Assembly (NCBI GenBank): GCA_003640385.1
Contig: RCAB01000123.1
Location: forward strand, 62,001-126,000
DNA length: 64,000 bases
Reading direction: 5' to 3'
Origin: Setaria digitata
Taxonomy: Eukaryota; Nematoda; Chromadorea; Rhabditida; Setariidae
Shown here: piece after piece, positions 23,988 through 36,843 of the stretch
Layout of the letters: each line of letters starts with the position of its first letter
Numbering within the stretch: position 1 is the stretch's first letter
The notes under the pieces: generated by a model
Told to the model about the DNA's origin: nothing
Databases searched by the model: none
What the model saw: only the letters and a program-made list of their open reading frames with translations
Program-made: the position numbers and the translations under genes

Positions 23988-26900
23988 AGCGACGTAGTTG
24001 ATCAAAAGTTGGTAGCTGATGCAGATTGCTTTTGTTGGAATTTAATAATTCGTTTTTTCCCATTACAAGTAAAAATCTCTTCCAACTTTTATCCATAACA
24101 TTATAACATTTGCATATCTTTTCTACACTTTCTTTTTTATTTTCCTTTAATATTTCATTTACTTTCACTTCAGATAATTTTTGACATTTCTATAACCCTA
24201 TCTTATTTTTCCCTGACCGAAGCCCTTTTCAAGTTCGGCAAACGTCTTCTTAAACATGTTGAATCTCTTTCGTCCTTTCATTAGCAGATGTCACCTTTTA
24301 ACCTTGCCGTGCACGTCATTATCTGCATCAGTTTGCTTCTAAATCAGCACCTTACCTTTTTCTTTTTACCAACTTCTTCGAAAAGAGAAAAATTCACATC
24401 CAACATATCTTATTTTTACTGCGATTGCTTTTATATTATTGCACTTTCGTCTGGTTTTTGATAATGCGTACCATTTTGGTCAATCCTAAAGAGGATTTTG
24501 CTATGAAAAAAAGTAATTAACAAGTTTCACATTCATTGCAAATGAACGTATTTCTGGCACGGGTAGACTTGGAGTGCACCCTTCTTTTCATCCATATGTA
24601 TGTTTAATATGTGTATAGGATGAAAAATGCCGTCCGAAAGTCTGCGGCTTGATGCTTGGTTGCACGGTGGTTTCAATTCCTGGGCATTTAATCTAGCAAC
24701 TCTGCTAATGGATTCTTCGTCTCAGTCTCTCACAAAGCTACACTTTATTGTCACTTTATAGTAGATGTACACGAAGCATCGATGGATGACTAGATGATTA
24801 TTGAAATTACGTCGCATTGCTTGCACTTATATTAGATAGTTTCTTTGCAGTAACTGCAGAGACATTTCTATCTACACTTACCTTTCAACAGGAGTGTTTC
24901 TGGTGGCTTAATGATAATTCTGTCGATGATTACTCGTTTAAGCAACACTTACGTACACATGATAAAGGAGCCTTATTTTTATTTTCCTTTTATGTTTTCG
25001 CTGTCAAACTGCTCTTTTTCAGTATTGTGCATGTGAATTTTTTCCGTTTTTTTTTTTTTTTTTTCTTTTTTTTTTTTACACAAAACTGTGATTTGTGCTA
25101 ACACCCTTACCATTTACAGTTGTTCTCTGTGGCACATTCGGTAACAACTTTTTCCATTTCTGTTGTATTCCCTACCAAACACACTGTTTGTGCTTGTTAA
25201 TGCATAACATTTTTTTTTTTGCAGCACAACTCTTTGGGCGTAAATTCAAGTTTTCCGTGTTTTCTTCTACCTTCTCGTCTCATTTTGAAGTTAAATTTTT
25301 TCTCAGAAAATTTCAGCCACAGTATTTTCATTTTGTTTATGTATGTCCTTCTATATGTGATATATATCGTGAGTTTTTTTTTTTACTTTTTGACTTTTTT
25401 GTGGTTTTTTTGGTCGTTATTCTCTTCACACACTGTGTTGTTGCTTACATCACTATGAGAAAGAGGTGGGCTTGCAGCGCCGTTTTCAAAAATTTGCTCT
25501 GATTTGATAGTTTTTCTACTACTAAATTCATTACCATCATATTCGGTAATAAAGCTGTATAAAATGAACAGTTAACATATAGTGGTACATCTGGAGGTCA
25601 GGTCATCTGATTCATTGTTCAAGGAGGTAAATAGCGTAGTACATTATGTTTACGGAAGTAAAATGACGAAAGCAGTGAAATAGTTTGTTTTTTGAACCAG
25701 TGTTGCTGGATCCTGTTCATTAGAAAAAGTAGTAGGTTAGTGGGCCTTTTGTCCATAAAAGTGATACAGTGCGATCACGTGGAGATATTCTGTGAAAACA
25801 TGCGTCTTCAGTTGCAGAAGTTCCTGCGTGATTTTATATTTCATGTTCTGGCAAAGCTAGTTTACTAGTATGTTGTGGTTGTGGAGAAAGAATTTGAAAA
25901 GAATTTGTTGACACTTTCTGTTTTCGAAATTGAGGCTCGTTCTCCAAGTTTGTCATCAAAGATAACAAAATTCCATGTCAGAAATGTTGTAAAGACGGAT
26001 ACTTCACACAATTATAGGATAAAGGTGATAAAAATCTTGTAGTCTTTTTACTTCTTTTCAAGGAGCTGTAGACAACATTTTATATTGGTTCAGGTAGACC
26101 TGGTGTTGATATCCAGCATTGGATGGCTATATTTTTATAATGAAATTATCATTATTTTGCCATTTCTTTCTCCACACCAATATTACCCTCTCACCTCTTT
26201 GAGATATAAAGCTTTCAAGGTCGAGAACAGGTCGTTGGAGGAAAGCAAGAAAATCAATGAACAGTAAATAATGGGCTGCGTCAGTGTCAAGCACGCACTG
26301 ACATTCATTCCCGTTCCCTCTCTCTCCTACTTCCTGTTTCATTATGATACCTAACTTAATTTTCCATCTTTCCAAGTGTTCGGAAAATTAGTTAACCGCA
26401 AATGTGTTTGCCATTATAATCTAGAGAATTTCTTCTATTTCCCAGGAATATTTGTAGGTAAATGGTGATCAGTGGACGGTGCTTTTAGTAGTCACATTCC
26501 CTCCTGTTTTTCTGGCTAGTCATTTAGATGGTGACTATTTATGCAAGTTATAAATTTTATGTTTCTGTTAAATTAACTACCCAAGTGACGTGACAAATTC
26601 CTTGTTGCTACGCCCATATGATTGACTATTTGACGCTCTGTCAAAGTTTCCAATTTCTTGAGGTGATTTATTTTCCCTTTACTTCCGAAAAAGGAAAAAG
26701 ATTAGCTTTTAGTTAAGGAGGTTACAGTTGTCGAGGAAATTTTGTGTTGGAAAAATTTAAAAGAATACATTTGTAATATAAATATAAAAAATGTATTCAA
26801 AAGAGGAAACATGTTTATTTATTAACTGATTATATTTAATTTAACCTTTTAGTTCCTTAAGATTTAATTTATTAATTCCTTACGATCGTTCATCAAAGTT

Positions 26901-28798
26901 TATTTGTACAATTTTTTAAATGCTTACGAATTTCGCCATTCGCATGTGATGTACATATTTGATGAAATTGCGCTTGATGAGAGAACATAGAATGAAGTCA
27001 ATAAAAACTATGCAAATCATTGGATTATGATAGCATAAATGATCAAACTGATAAGGGTCGTAGGATTCACTGTTATTATAAGCCGTTCGCTCTTTCCCTT
27101 CACAATAACTCTAAGAGAAAAAAAATAAAGTCTCATGGCATTTGATACATACCGACTGAATGAATAACTCGGACTGTTGGTGTTAAAAATAACATCCACA
27201 GCAAAAATTTTCCTCTTTCCACTATCCTTCATTATAGGTAATTTACTTCAGTCTCAGGATGAAATAATTCTTAAGGTCATAAAGCTTCGTTATTAATGGA
27301 ACATTTAAATGGCAATTATAGAAGTGTAAACAAGACAATAAAACGTTTCACTCAATTAAAAAATATTATTAATTCTTTATTCCGAAGCAAATTTCTGCAT
27401 TGTTTTCAAATGATTTACTTCGAAGGATGTTTTGAGATAGGAAAAAGTATATAACCTTTAAAATCTGCTTCAATTCATTCATTCTCAACGTTTAAATCAT
27501 TCAGTGCTGAGCAGATCTGTCTATCAAATACGGAAATTCTGAAATAAAATGATCATTCCGGACTTGATCCATTCATAAAAATGAAATATTGAATTCAGAA
27601 AATAAACATTTAATCACAAATGACCAGTGGCAATGAATGATTAACGTCGTTAATTTAAATTCCGTAATTTATTACTTAAAGGAAGAACAGCAACCGACCG
27701 ATATATGAGTTTTTAAAATAAGTTATTCAAATCTGTTCAATTTATCAATGAACATCACATATATAATGTATATAATACAACTGTGAAACGAATTTTATTG
27801 ATCAGTGAAAAGTGGAAGAGCTGGAAAGGATGAGATATGGGTGAAGAAGAGGTATGGGACGTGGAAATGGAAGAAGAGTACTACAACTGCTAAATGCTCT
27901 AAGCTGCTAGATACTTCTAGCTTGCTTAGACCAATAGTTGTAGTACTAAGATTCATTCTCGTTTTCATATCCTTTAAATTAATCGTCTATATCGTTGCTT
28001 TGAAACATTGTTTGATATCGATCATTACTGGGCAATAAATCATTTTTTATTATTTTTATTATTGCTCCCATTATCGTTATTATTATTGTCTGTTATATGG
28101 CCTTATCAATATCATTCCGTCGGACAATGAAATATGAACATTGAAACTTATCATCTGATTTCTTGTTATGTTTGAGCATTCCAATGAAAATTAAGTTTAA
28201 ATTGTCAGATCTGACGTAGAAATTTGTTTACTCTTTCTTTTATCGTAGCAGTTGAAATTGATTTTCAAAATTTTTCTTTTTCACACTTGAAAAAATTCAA
28301 AGAAAAAAAGAGAAGAAAAGAAAGAACTCCAAACATTTTTCAGATCTTCTTCTTACTAGTAATACTTCTTTTATATATCATGATTTATCCACATTGATTA
28401 AATAACTAACGTTTCATTATATTCCATAATTGAATTTAAAATAAAAGTCATACTTCTATGTAAACTGAAAATCAAAATCTTGTTTTTTCGTCCACTAAAC
28501 CTACAATTTGTTTCGATATCATATTGCCTGAACGAGTAGAAAGATAATTGCCGCAACAACCATATCGGTGTCAAACTATATGTTTCATAAATTTTAACAG
28601 TTCTTTAAGACTATGCATTAAAGTTTGTTTATTTATACAGTTTTGCTATACTAATCCTTTGCTAATAATTTTTTTTATTTTAAACTGATGTCGCTGTATA
28701 CAATGTAATGTTGTACGAAAAATTAATACTAATATTTGTTTGTAGGCCACTTCCTTTAATAAGATTAAAAATAGTAGCAGACTTTTAAATCAAAATAA
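23988..28798. other. Intergenic region, no confident gene
   Basis: This 4.8 kb is AT-rich, with long poly-T and poly-pyrimidine tracts (about 25.04-25.08 and 25.21-25.40 kb). The tracts create Phe-rich open frames that I do not accept as genes. There is another AATAAA near 25.55 kb. The right part should include the distal promoter of the NDRG gene. I see no RNA gene or mobile element. Confidence 0.5.
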
Positions 28799-31700
28799 AT
28801 GAGTAAAATACAATTGGACTCAAACAGTGAGTTTTCAGTTGCTAATGACAACGAAAGCAACTCAAGATCACTGGGGAAGATGTATGAGGCTGCAGATTTA
28901 GAAGCTAGCTTTCGAAAAGCTGATATGAAAACCTCTAATCTTGAGGTTTTTTTATTTTTTTTTTATAGCAAACCTTACCATTTTAAAATTCGCACAACAC
29001 AGTGTAACATTTTCATGGCTAAAATTCTTCATTCATTTCAGCTAGGCTCTACAAAAAAAAAAAAAAAAAAAACCATATTTCAAGAACAGGTATTTAGACT
29101 TTCCAAGCTGTCTTGAACCAAAAGATAAATTGCCCTTTTTTCATTTATATCATATTTTATTGGATTGTAATATGTATACCTTTCGAATACCGTCGAATTA
29201 TATCTTCTGTTTGTTCAGTTTTCTCACATGGCATTTCTCTACCGCTTCTCCAATATCAAAACGTTACTAAATCATACGTCATTTTACCAGTGCTAAATGG
29301 GTTCAGTGTTAACATGAACTGACTGATAGATAATGCTTTTTACAGATAAGAATTAGATGATCACACATTATAAAATCGATTAAATCCATTTACATTCACT
29401 TATAAATTCTAATCATACTCTGCAACTGGAAAGCTACATTTCAGTGTTTTTCGGTAGTTCAGTAAAAATAAAAAAAAATATTCGAAAATAATAATAATAA
29501 GTTGCTATCGCTACTAGCAGTAGCATTAAAGTCATCAATCGTCCCCTTGTTAGTCTTTCTAACATCGATTTTTATTTAGTGAAAATGATGAAGTATCAGA
29601 CGGAAAAGATGAGAAGAGTATTATAGTATGATATCAACTATTATGAATTGCAAAACCAAACTGATGTTGCGTTGTTCCCAAATTTCACTGTATAATATAA
29701 ATTATACATGCCGATTGCATTGCATTACCGCTCACTAAATCTGTCATATCAACAACAAACAGAGGGGTTCTATTTGTTGTGCTAAGGTAGACAATAACAG
29801 GAATCGCATTCCTTCCACCTGTTTCATCAGTATTTTTGACAACAACATAGAAATAATAAAGGAATGATCGGGACTATTAGTTGACGAAAAAATCAATGGA
29901 TAGAGTTGTTTATCTTTTCATTCAGTCCTTTCAACTTTATTTGGTTATTATTCTTCCTTACGAAACTCCCTAACTGTTTGTTTACTTATCAATAAATCCC
30001 TCTAAATGTTATAAATTTATTATATACTTTAAATCCTTAGAATCAATGTAAAGAAAAAAAGAGATAAATTAGATGGAAAATAGAAGTTGGTGTATAATTA
30101 GTCATAACGTCAGTGTCTGGAAAGAGTGATTATGCATTTTTAAATCATCAATGGTGATAGAGTGTTTCTCACCATAAATTTCATTATCATAATTCATCAG
30201 TTATCACAACAATTCGTATATTTCTTCCCTTAGTCATTTCGGTACAATCATCATTAGCCATTCGATAACTGTTTTCCAATTTATTTCAAAAATGGCTCAT
30301 CAAATAATCTACTGATTTTAACCGTTCGAACGTTCCGATAAAAATAAGTTTTCTCCGTCGCTTTCTCTCTCTTTCTCTCTCTGTAAATATCAAGATACAA
30401 TCATTACAAAAACTTTTGTTTAATGTTTGATAATATTTTACCGATGGTTCGCTATGTTGCTCATTTCTTGCTGCTTATAAAAATATCTTCCAATGGTTTC
30501 ATTTCAGTGATCGTTTTATTGTGTGTTCGAAGGCAACAAACTGTTTTGTAGTGCAATGTACGAGCAGTTAGAGGTAATTTATGCCAGTCCGGATGTTTAC
30601 CTGGAAAATCATTCGGTCATTCTAATGTGCTAAATGTTACTACTCCAATTAAACAGTATCTATCATTCAAAACTTAAAATATCTTTTCGTTACGAAAATT
30701 TTTCGAAATTATTTCATCTATAACGTAATTAATTCTATATTATTGAATACGAAATTATGTCATTAATCTTTTAATTGATTAATACAAGATACCCAGAACT
30801 TAACAGCTGTTGTTTGTGAGAAAACACAAATTAGAAAAATGCTTTTCTTTGCGCCTCCTTTTAAAATAGATGATCGGTTTACGTACGTACGTACTGTTGC
30901 AGACATATATACATACGTAAATACATACATACAGACATACACAGACACAGACACACACACACACATAGGTGCACACGCACATACGTTTAATATAGAATTT
31001 GGTTTGATTTTGCTAATACAACTGTTGTCATCATCTATTTTCCTTGGGATTTTTTTTCAAGATCGTTTATTGGCATCTGATTGTAATGAAGAAGGGAAGA
31101 GAGTATGGTGAGGTACATCCTCATGCTTAATCATAAAGGGCAGTGGTGTATCGAAATTGTTTTTGCTTTGTCTTTCCTCATCTTTTTGTTTTTTAGATGA
31201 CGAACACCATGTTGGATTTGTTTAAATCTTACTTAATTAGCTATTAGTTGTAGCTATCACTTTAACTGTGTGATTTTTCTTTTCTTCCAGTAAATATTAT
31301 TTCCTTTTTTTTTTCCACCTCTGTTTCTATGCATGGAACTATTAAAGAAACCATAATTTTAATGAATTGTCTATTATTTCCACTACTGCTAGGAATTTGC
31401 TATTATTTTCTTTAAGCTATATGCCAAAAGCCAGCTCACATCAATTTCCATATTATTTGGATGTAGGGTGATTCACTGATAATATTCAAATTTTTGCAAT
31501 TCACTAATTTTCCCAGAAAATGTTGCGGTTGTTCTCATTTTTCTGAATAAACTAGCACCGTTTTTTTTTATGGTAAAACTTATTGAAGAATTGAACTATA
31601 TAAAGGGCAAGTTAGTGGTGGTAAGGAACCATACATCGTCACCGCACTCCCGCCTGTTAACTCATATAAAGTGCTTTGTAAATAGAGTGGTAGTGACTAA

Positions 31701-34700
31701 ATTCAGGAGATTTGCTTACGTTCAACCATCACTCGTTTCACTCAGCCTGAATATTGGTCACTGTGTCCACGAACAGTTTCCAAACTACATCCCTATCTCC
31801 TTCCATTGGATGCTTCTTCTTCCCGTGAACTTATTTACTAAGGAATAATTACATTTAGTATTTATATACAATTTTTATTTTAAATTTATATATGCGTTTT
31901 ATTTTGCATCACATATCTTCATTATATCACTTTTACAGATGATTTCAATACAAACTACGAAGTGCGGCTTCGTACATGTGTACGTTCAAGGCAGTCTAGA
32001 TGACCGGAATGGGAAGACTATCATCATGACTGTGCATGACGTTGGGACAAATTGTATGTTCAATTGATTTTATTTGATTTATATAAAATTTTTTATAAGA
32101 ACAGTTTTAAGTTGTTATGGCATTCAGCAGTTTGTAAAAAGGGATGAGGCAATTGTTGGCTAACCACATGCACTAGACACAGTTTCATTCTAAAAATCTT
32201 AGGAACAATCAGTTTTGGATAGCAAATGATGTATTTACTATTTAATAACATTTTGATTAACATTTTCATTTGCATATATGGTTTGATATTTGGGTCCCTT
32301 TCCGTGTTCGACTTTCAGTTCAATCACTGCTTTGAGATAGCTACACTGCGGTACTCCAGTCGAATACGGAAAAATTTCCTTAGAATTTCTAGTGAACATT
32401 GTACTTCTGGCATGCTTCTCTGACTTGTTATGCTGTTAATAATAAGTAAAAAGATCACACTGTTTAAAATTGTACGGAGAACAAAAATAAAGTACACTTC
32501 TTTTTCATTTTGGTAACAAAGTGGTTATGGTTCTCATAGCAGTGTTAGATTAAAGCCGATAAACCATTAGAAAATGTACTAAAAAACAAAAAAAAAAAGT
32601 CGATTTTGGATCTTAATGGGCACATTGACATCTCGAAACGTGAATAAAAATTCAGCACATCGACTACTGCACATTCATTCCTTTGTACTTGTACCAGTAT
32701 ATGTCTACAGAGTTTATGTTTTATAGTTCGCAGAGTACTGTTGTTCACAGTTGTCCTCTCTTAGTTTCGTTTGCAGATAAAAGTTTTGTGCGCTTTTGCA
32801 ACCATCTGTCAATGGCTGATGTAAAAGCGAAATCAATTTTTTTGCATGTTTGCATTCCTGGTCAAGAAGACAATGCACCGGATTTCGTGGGAGAGTTAGT
32901 AGTCAATTCTATTATTCCATTTATTTGAAGATTGAAAATCTCATTCTTGATGTAGCAAAGTTTTTACTGAAATCAATAAATAAAGTGTCTGTCATGCTTT
33001 GAAAAGTTTGCACATATTTTCTAAAATAAGACACTTCAGATTTATTTAAATAGCCCTTACCGCCAACTTTCGTTAAAGATAACATAGCGCTTTGAAACGA
33101 AAGAACGATAAATTGCCGTTTTCAAATAGGGATGATGTATAAATTTTTTATTGCTGTAGTTTGAATTTTGAATTTTCTAACAAAGTAAGTAAATATCTAC
33201 TTCCAGTTTTCCAACGCTTGATCAGCTTGGTGAGGATCTTGTTTGTGTATTAGATAAACTGGATGTGAAAACATGCATTGCATTCGGTGAAGGAGCTGGT
33301 GCAAATATTATCTGTCGTTTTGCTGTAAGTTTAGTACGCTTATCTTTTTTATTCCTCACTTATTATAGCATCCTGTACTCTTTACTCTTTTTTTTTTTTT
33401 TTTCATTTCTTACTATATTTTTAGATTTATTTAATTGATAAGCACCAAATTTTCCACTTTCTTATTCACTGCGGAAGAATTGCTTTGGTTATTTCTCTTT
33501 GCATCTGTGTTGTAAATGCAATCCAGTGAATTTGTCTTTTGCTAGGACGATAATCCAACTCAAGTTTGCAGATGTCATCTCCAAATCGCATTATGGGAAT
33601 TTGCCTTGTGCACTGCACTTCTACTACTGCAGGAATTATCGAATATTGCAAGGATAAAGTTTGTTGTAGGAATTGTCTTTTTGCGTGCATTGTGAGAAAT
33701 GCATGGTTTTGATTTGTCAAAAAATTCTGTTGAATTTACAATTTAAAAATACTAGAGCTTCATCATAGAGGGTTCCATGATATAGTGTTCGTATTTATTG
33801 TTGTATCTTTTTATATTTTTGCACTTAACTTCAAGAACTTCTCATTAATATCTAATTCATTTATCGTAATATATATCGTTACTATTTGTGCTCCTAATCA
33901 TTACAGCTTATCAACATGCGGCTTGAGTCCGGTGTTATGTCACAAGGTGCATGGGATTATCTCGCAATGCACAAGTTTGGATCGGTAAGCCTCTGATTTT
34001 TCGTTTTTCTTTATTCTCATTCACCATTCGAGGATGATTTCAGTTAACATTTCATATTTTAGACCGACAAACGAGAAAAACAGGCATATATTGAAGAGTT
34101 GAAGAGCTGTTTGAATCCTAAGAACCTTAGCAAATACCTTTATAGCTTTTCAAAGAGGAGTGACATATCATCTCTCATTGGTACTAAATTGGATAAGTTA
34201 GTTTACATTTTCGTCATCTAATGGGTAGCAAAAATCACTTAGTTTGGAATTTTGCTTATCGGAAACAATTGAATGTTCATGTTATTCAGATTTTTGATTT
34301 TAATTGATTGTCAGTTTATTACTTTCCATTAAGGATTTAGATGAGTAGGCAGAGGTATTTTATGCAATTATTCAAATTACTAATTTAAAATGAACTGTGA
34401 ATTGGAGGAAAGTGAACTAGTACGTGTGTAGCTTTTGTTAACAAAAGAAACACTGCAGCATGGATGCATTACTAGTTACTGGTGCACGAGCTTCACATTT
34501 GCACACTGTTTATACTACACATAAGTCGATGAATAAGCGAAAAACGACATTATTGGTTGTGGATAACGTTAGCGACGTAATGGCTGAAGCGGTTTGTTTT
34601 TTAACGAGTTAATGATTTGTTCACTTAACTACTTATAATTAAATGATTTGCTTACCCGAGTAGTCTGGATTTTCAGCCCGAAAAGTTGGCACGTTCGTTA

Positions 34701-35018
34701 ATTTTGTTATGTAAAGGGTGCGGTGTGTTATCCGGAGTAGCCATTCCTGGGATGGAACGACAGCGCACGCTAAGCAGGTCTGTAGAACCTATACATTTTC
34801 GTAGGAGCCAAAGGAATGAAATAGGCGAACTTTTAAAGTATAAAATTTAAGTATTGGAGTGCCGAAAGTCGTCATGTATAAAAAATTGAATCCACATTTC
34901 TTGTAATTTAATCTACTTTTCCAGTTTTAAACATTTGTTTTCTCTTAGCTCAATGGAAGAAGCAGATCGCCCACGGCGTTTCTCACTTTCACAATCAACA
35001 GCGCCAGTTTTTCAATGA
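28799..35018 (+). CDS. ndrg: NDRG family protein (alpha/beta-hydrolase fold, non-enzymatic)
   Basis: NDRG proteins keep an alpha/beta-hydrolase fold without a working catalytic triad; the family is linked to stress responses, differentiation and vesicle trafficking. The core exons match well. Exon 31939 onward gives CGFVHVYVQGSLDDR and TVHDVGTN (vertebrate YGVVHVTIRG, TYHDIGLN). Near 32.78 kb is FLHVCIPGQEDNAPDF (HVDAPGQQEGA). At 33.21 kb is FPTLDQLGEDL and AFGEGAGANIICRF (GIGVGAGAYILSRF). At 33.57 kb is GICLVHCTSTTAGI, and near 34.5 kb TTLLVVDNVSDVMAEA (TLLVVGDNSPAVEA). The last exon, SMEEADRPRRFSLSQS, resembles the phosphorylated Ser-rich NDRG tail and ends at TGA 35016-35018. Two alternative first exons (28799-28945 and 30556-30573) both end in Leu-Glu at phase 0. 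Confidence 0.92.
30556..30573 (+). CDS. Alternative first coding exon of NDRG (MYEQLE)
   Basis: The ATG at 30556 starts a six-codon exon followed by a good GAG|GTAATT donor. It can join the exon at 31939 in phase, just as the exon at 28799-28945 can. It would give a short-N-terminus isoform from an internal promoter. Transcript data are needed to show that it is used. Confidence 0.5.
30881..30985. repeat. Compound ACGT/ACAT/CA microsatellite
   Basis: A run of ACGTACGTACGTAC is followed by ACAT/ACAG tetranucleotides and then a CA dinucleotide tract. It lies in the NDRG intron between the second alternative first exon and exon 31939. Confidence 0.85.
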
Positions 35019-35416
35019 ATTGTCCATACTTTTATTTAAAAAAATGACCAATAGGGAGATCCAACTTTCTTTTCTGGCTCAAAAATATTGAAGTTGGCCA
35101 AAACAGAGTCTTCAATGAGTGCATATGCACTACATTACTGCGCATTATTTGCTCTTTGGTTCTTAACGAACTTCTAAATACCGAAGTGAAATTTGAATAT
35201 GAAACAATATTTCTGTTAATGAACCAACTCTTTGTGCCGATTACGTCTATGAATCCTCCTTGCTTATATCTTCATTGGTCAAGATTTAAACAAAAATTTA
35301 GAACTTACATTTCAATTAAACCTCCTTGGCACATTTTCAAGAAGAATTTGTGAGCATTCTCGAGCAAAACTTCAGTAAAATGACTGTTTAGCGCTTAAGG
35401 GGTATCATGGCTAAGT

Positions 35417-35437
35417 TTATATATATATATATATATT
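35417..35437. repeat. TA dinucleotide repeat
   Basis: About ten TA units lie in the NDRG 3' flank. Confidence 0.8.
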
Positions 35438-35909
35438 TTGAAAAACGTGAAAATTTTTTAGAGTCTAAAATAATGATTGTATTAACTGATTTTTAAGTGC
35501 CATTTTTTTTTCCTTTTTTCCTGAGTTTCATGTAGGAATGAGCGCTCTCTTTGCAAAAATTACGAAATGCTAAGACGCAGTGCCGTTTAAATAGTTTTCC
35601 TGAAATCCTAGCGCTTATTCCCACTAAAAATGCTATTTACCTTACCTCATGAAAGTGTCAACTATATGATAAAATATATTACTGATGTTAATCTTTATTA
35701 CCTACCCTTAGTAATGTAGACATTTCGAAACCAACCTTTTTTCGTAAGGATTCCTTTTGTAAAATCAAATTCATTCCTTAATTTTTATCTTGCAGTTTAG
35801 GCGACAAGGTCACTCATTATCCGTCAAACTGCTTTTTGTATCTATTTGACGCTAGCTTTTCGTCCTGCGAACCTGGACACCTCTGTATATATTGTAACAT
35901 TTTGCACTA

Positions 35910-35915
35910 AATAAA
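35910..35915 (+). terminator. Candidate poly(A) signal AATAAA for NDRG
   Basis: An AATAAA lies about 0.9 kb after the NDRG stop. Another follows near 35.96 kb. Which is used cannot be told from sequence. Confidence 0.35.
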
Positions 35916-36843
35916 ACTTAATCTAAAATGCGTCACAAATGCTAACCTCCCACCTCAATAAAATGATTCTGTGTCTATTCACAAATGCTGTACCTAATAT
36001 TTAGCTACGCAGAAACTGTTCCATAAACTTTGTGCATGCCATGCTCTTATTTAATGCGGAATAAAAAGTTATGGATCAACCTGTCTAAGCTGGACTAGAA
36101 AGTGAAGTAAAAAAGGCTTGTAATTCGGAAATACCACCAGTTAACTTGTCGTTCATGAGAAAACTGAGATGGCTTTCCCCGCGGAAGTTCGTATTTACGA
36201 TTTGGAAGAGTATTGCAGTAATAACAATACGTGGAATCTCACATTGCAGAAAAACGTCGTGAGAAATAAAACCCCACAGTTTTCTATAATTTCAATAGTC
36301 TTAAAAAAAAAATAAATAAATAAATAAACGAAACACAAGTGTACTAGCAGACGAAGTCACAAATCCATTTTCAGAAGAGAAGGGAGTGGGTTGCACCGCT
36401 TACAGAACAGAGTCCGGTATCTTTTATTTCCCAACTTAAGGAATAAAGACGAGAAATGATGCGAATGATAACATAAAAAACTGAGAATCATTTAATAATT
36501 CTAACAATATTACCTAACTCAGTCGTTTCGCAGTAAAAAGAAATACAGAATTAAATTAGCGCACGGAAGTGAGCTATCAATTTTTACATCATTTACATGA
36601 AGCTAAGAGGACCGAATTCTAAGCAACAGTTACGAGAAACAGAAATGAACAAATAAAAACATGACTGAAAACATACAATGAAGGCGATACAGTCAGCACA
36701 AACAAAATGCTATTTTTTTTTTTTTTTTTTAGAACATTTCTTTCTTTCATTTCCGATATGCAGTTTGGAAGTGAAAAGATTATTAACACAAGCGAATCTA
36801 TTTAAAATATTGTCGTGTTACCGACCATACATAATAAATACAA

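Larger units (their letters stand above)
35019..36843. other. Convergent intergenic region between NDRG and ENTPD
   Basis: This 1.8 kb lies between the stop codons of a plus- and a minus-strand gene, so it should contain both 3' UTRs. I see one small TA repeat, poly-T/A runs and candidate poly(A) signals, but no coding frame with support (the plus frame at 35156-35353 has no motifs). Confidence 0.5.

Noticed and set aside
24817..25502. Long Phe-rich open frames on plus
   Set aside because: They are created by poly-T and pyrimidine tracts in an intergenic region, with no motifs or splice structure.
30763..31111. Cys/Val/Tyr or Thr/His-rich frames around 30.9 kb
   Set aside because: They are six-frame translations of the ACGT/ACAT/CA microsatellite in an NDRG intron.
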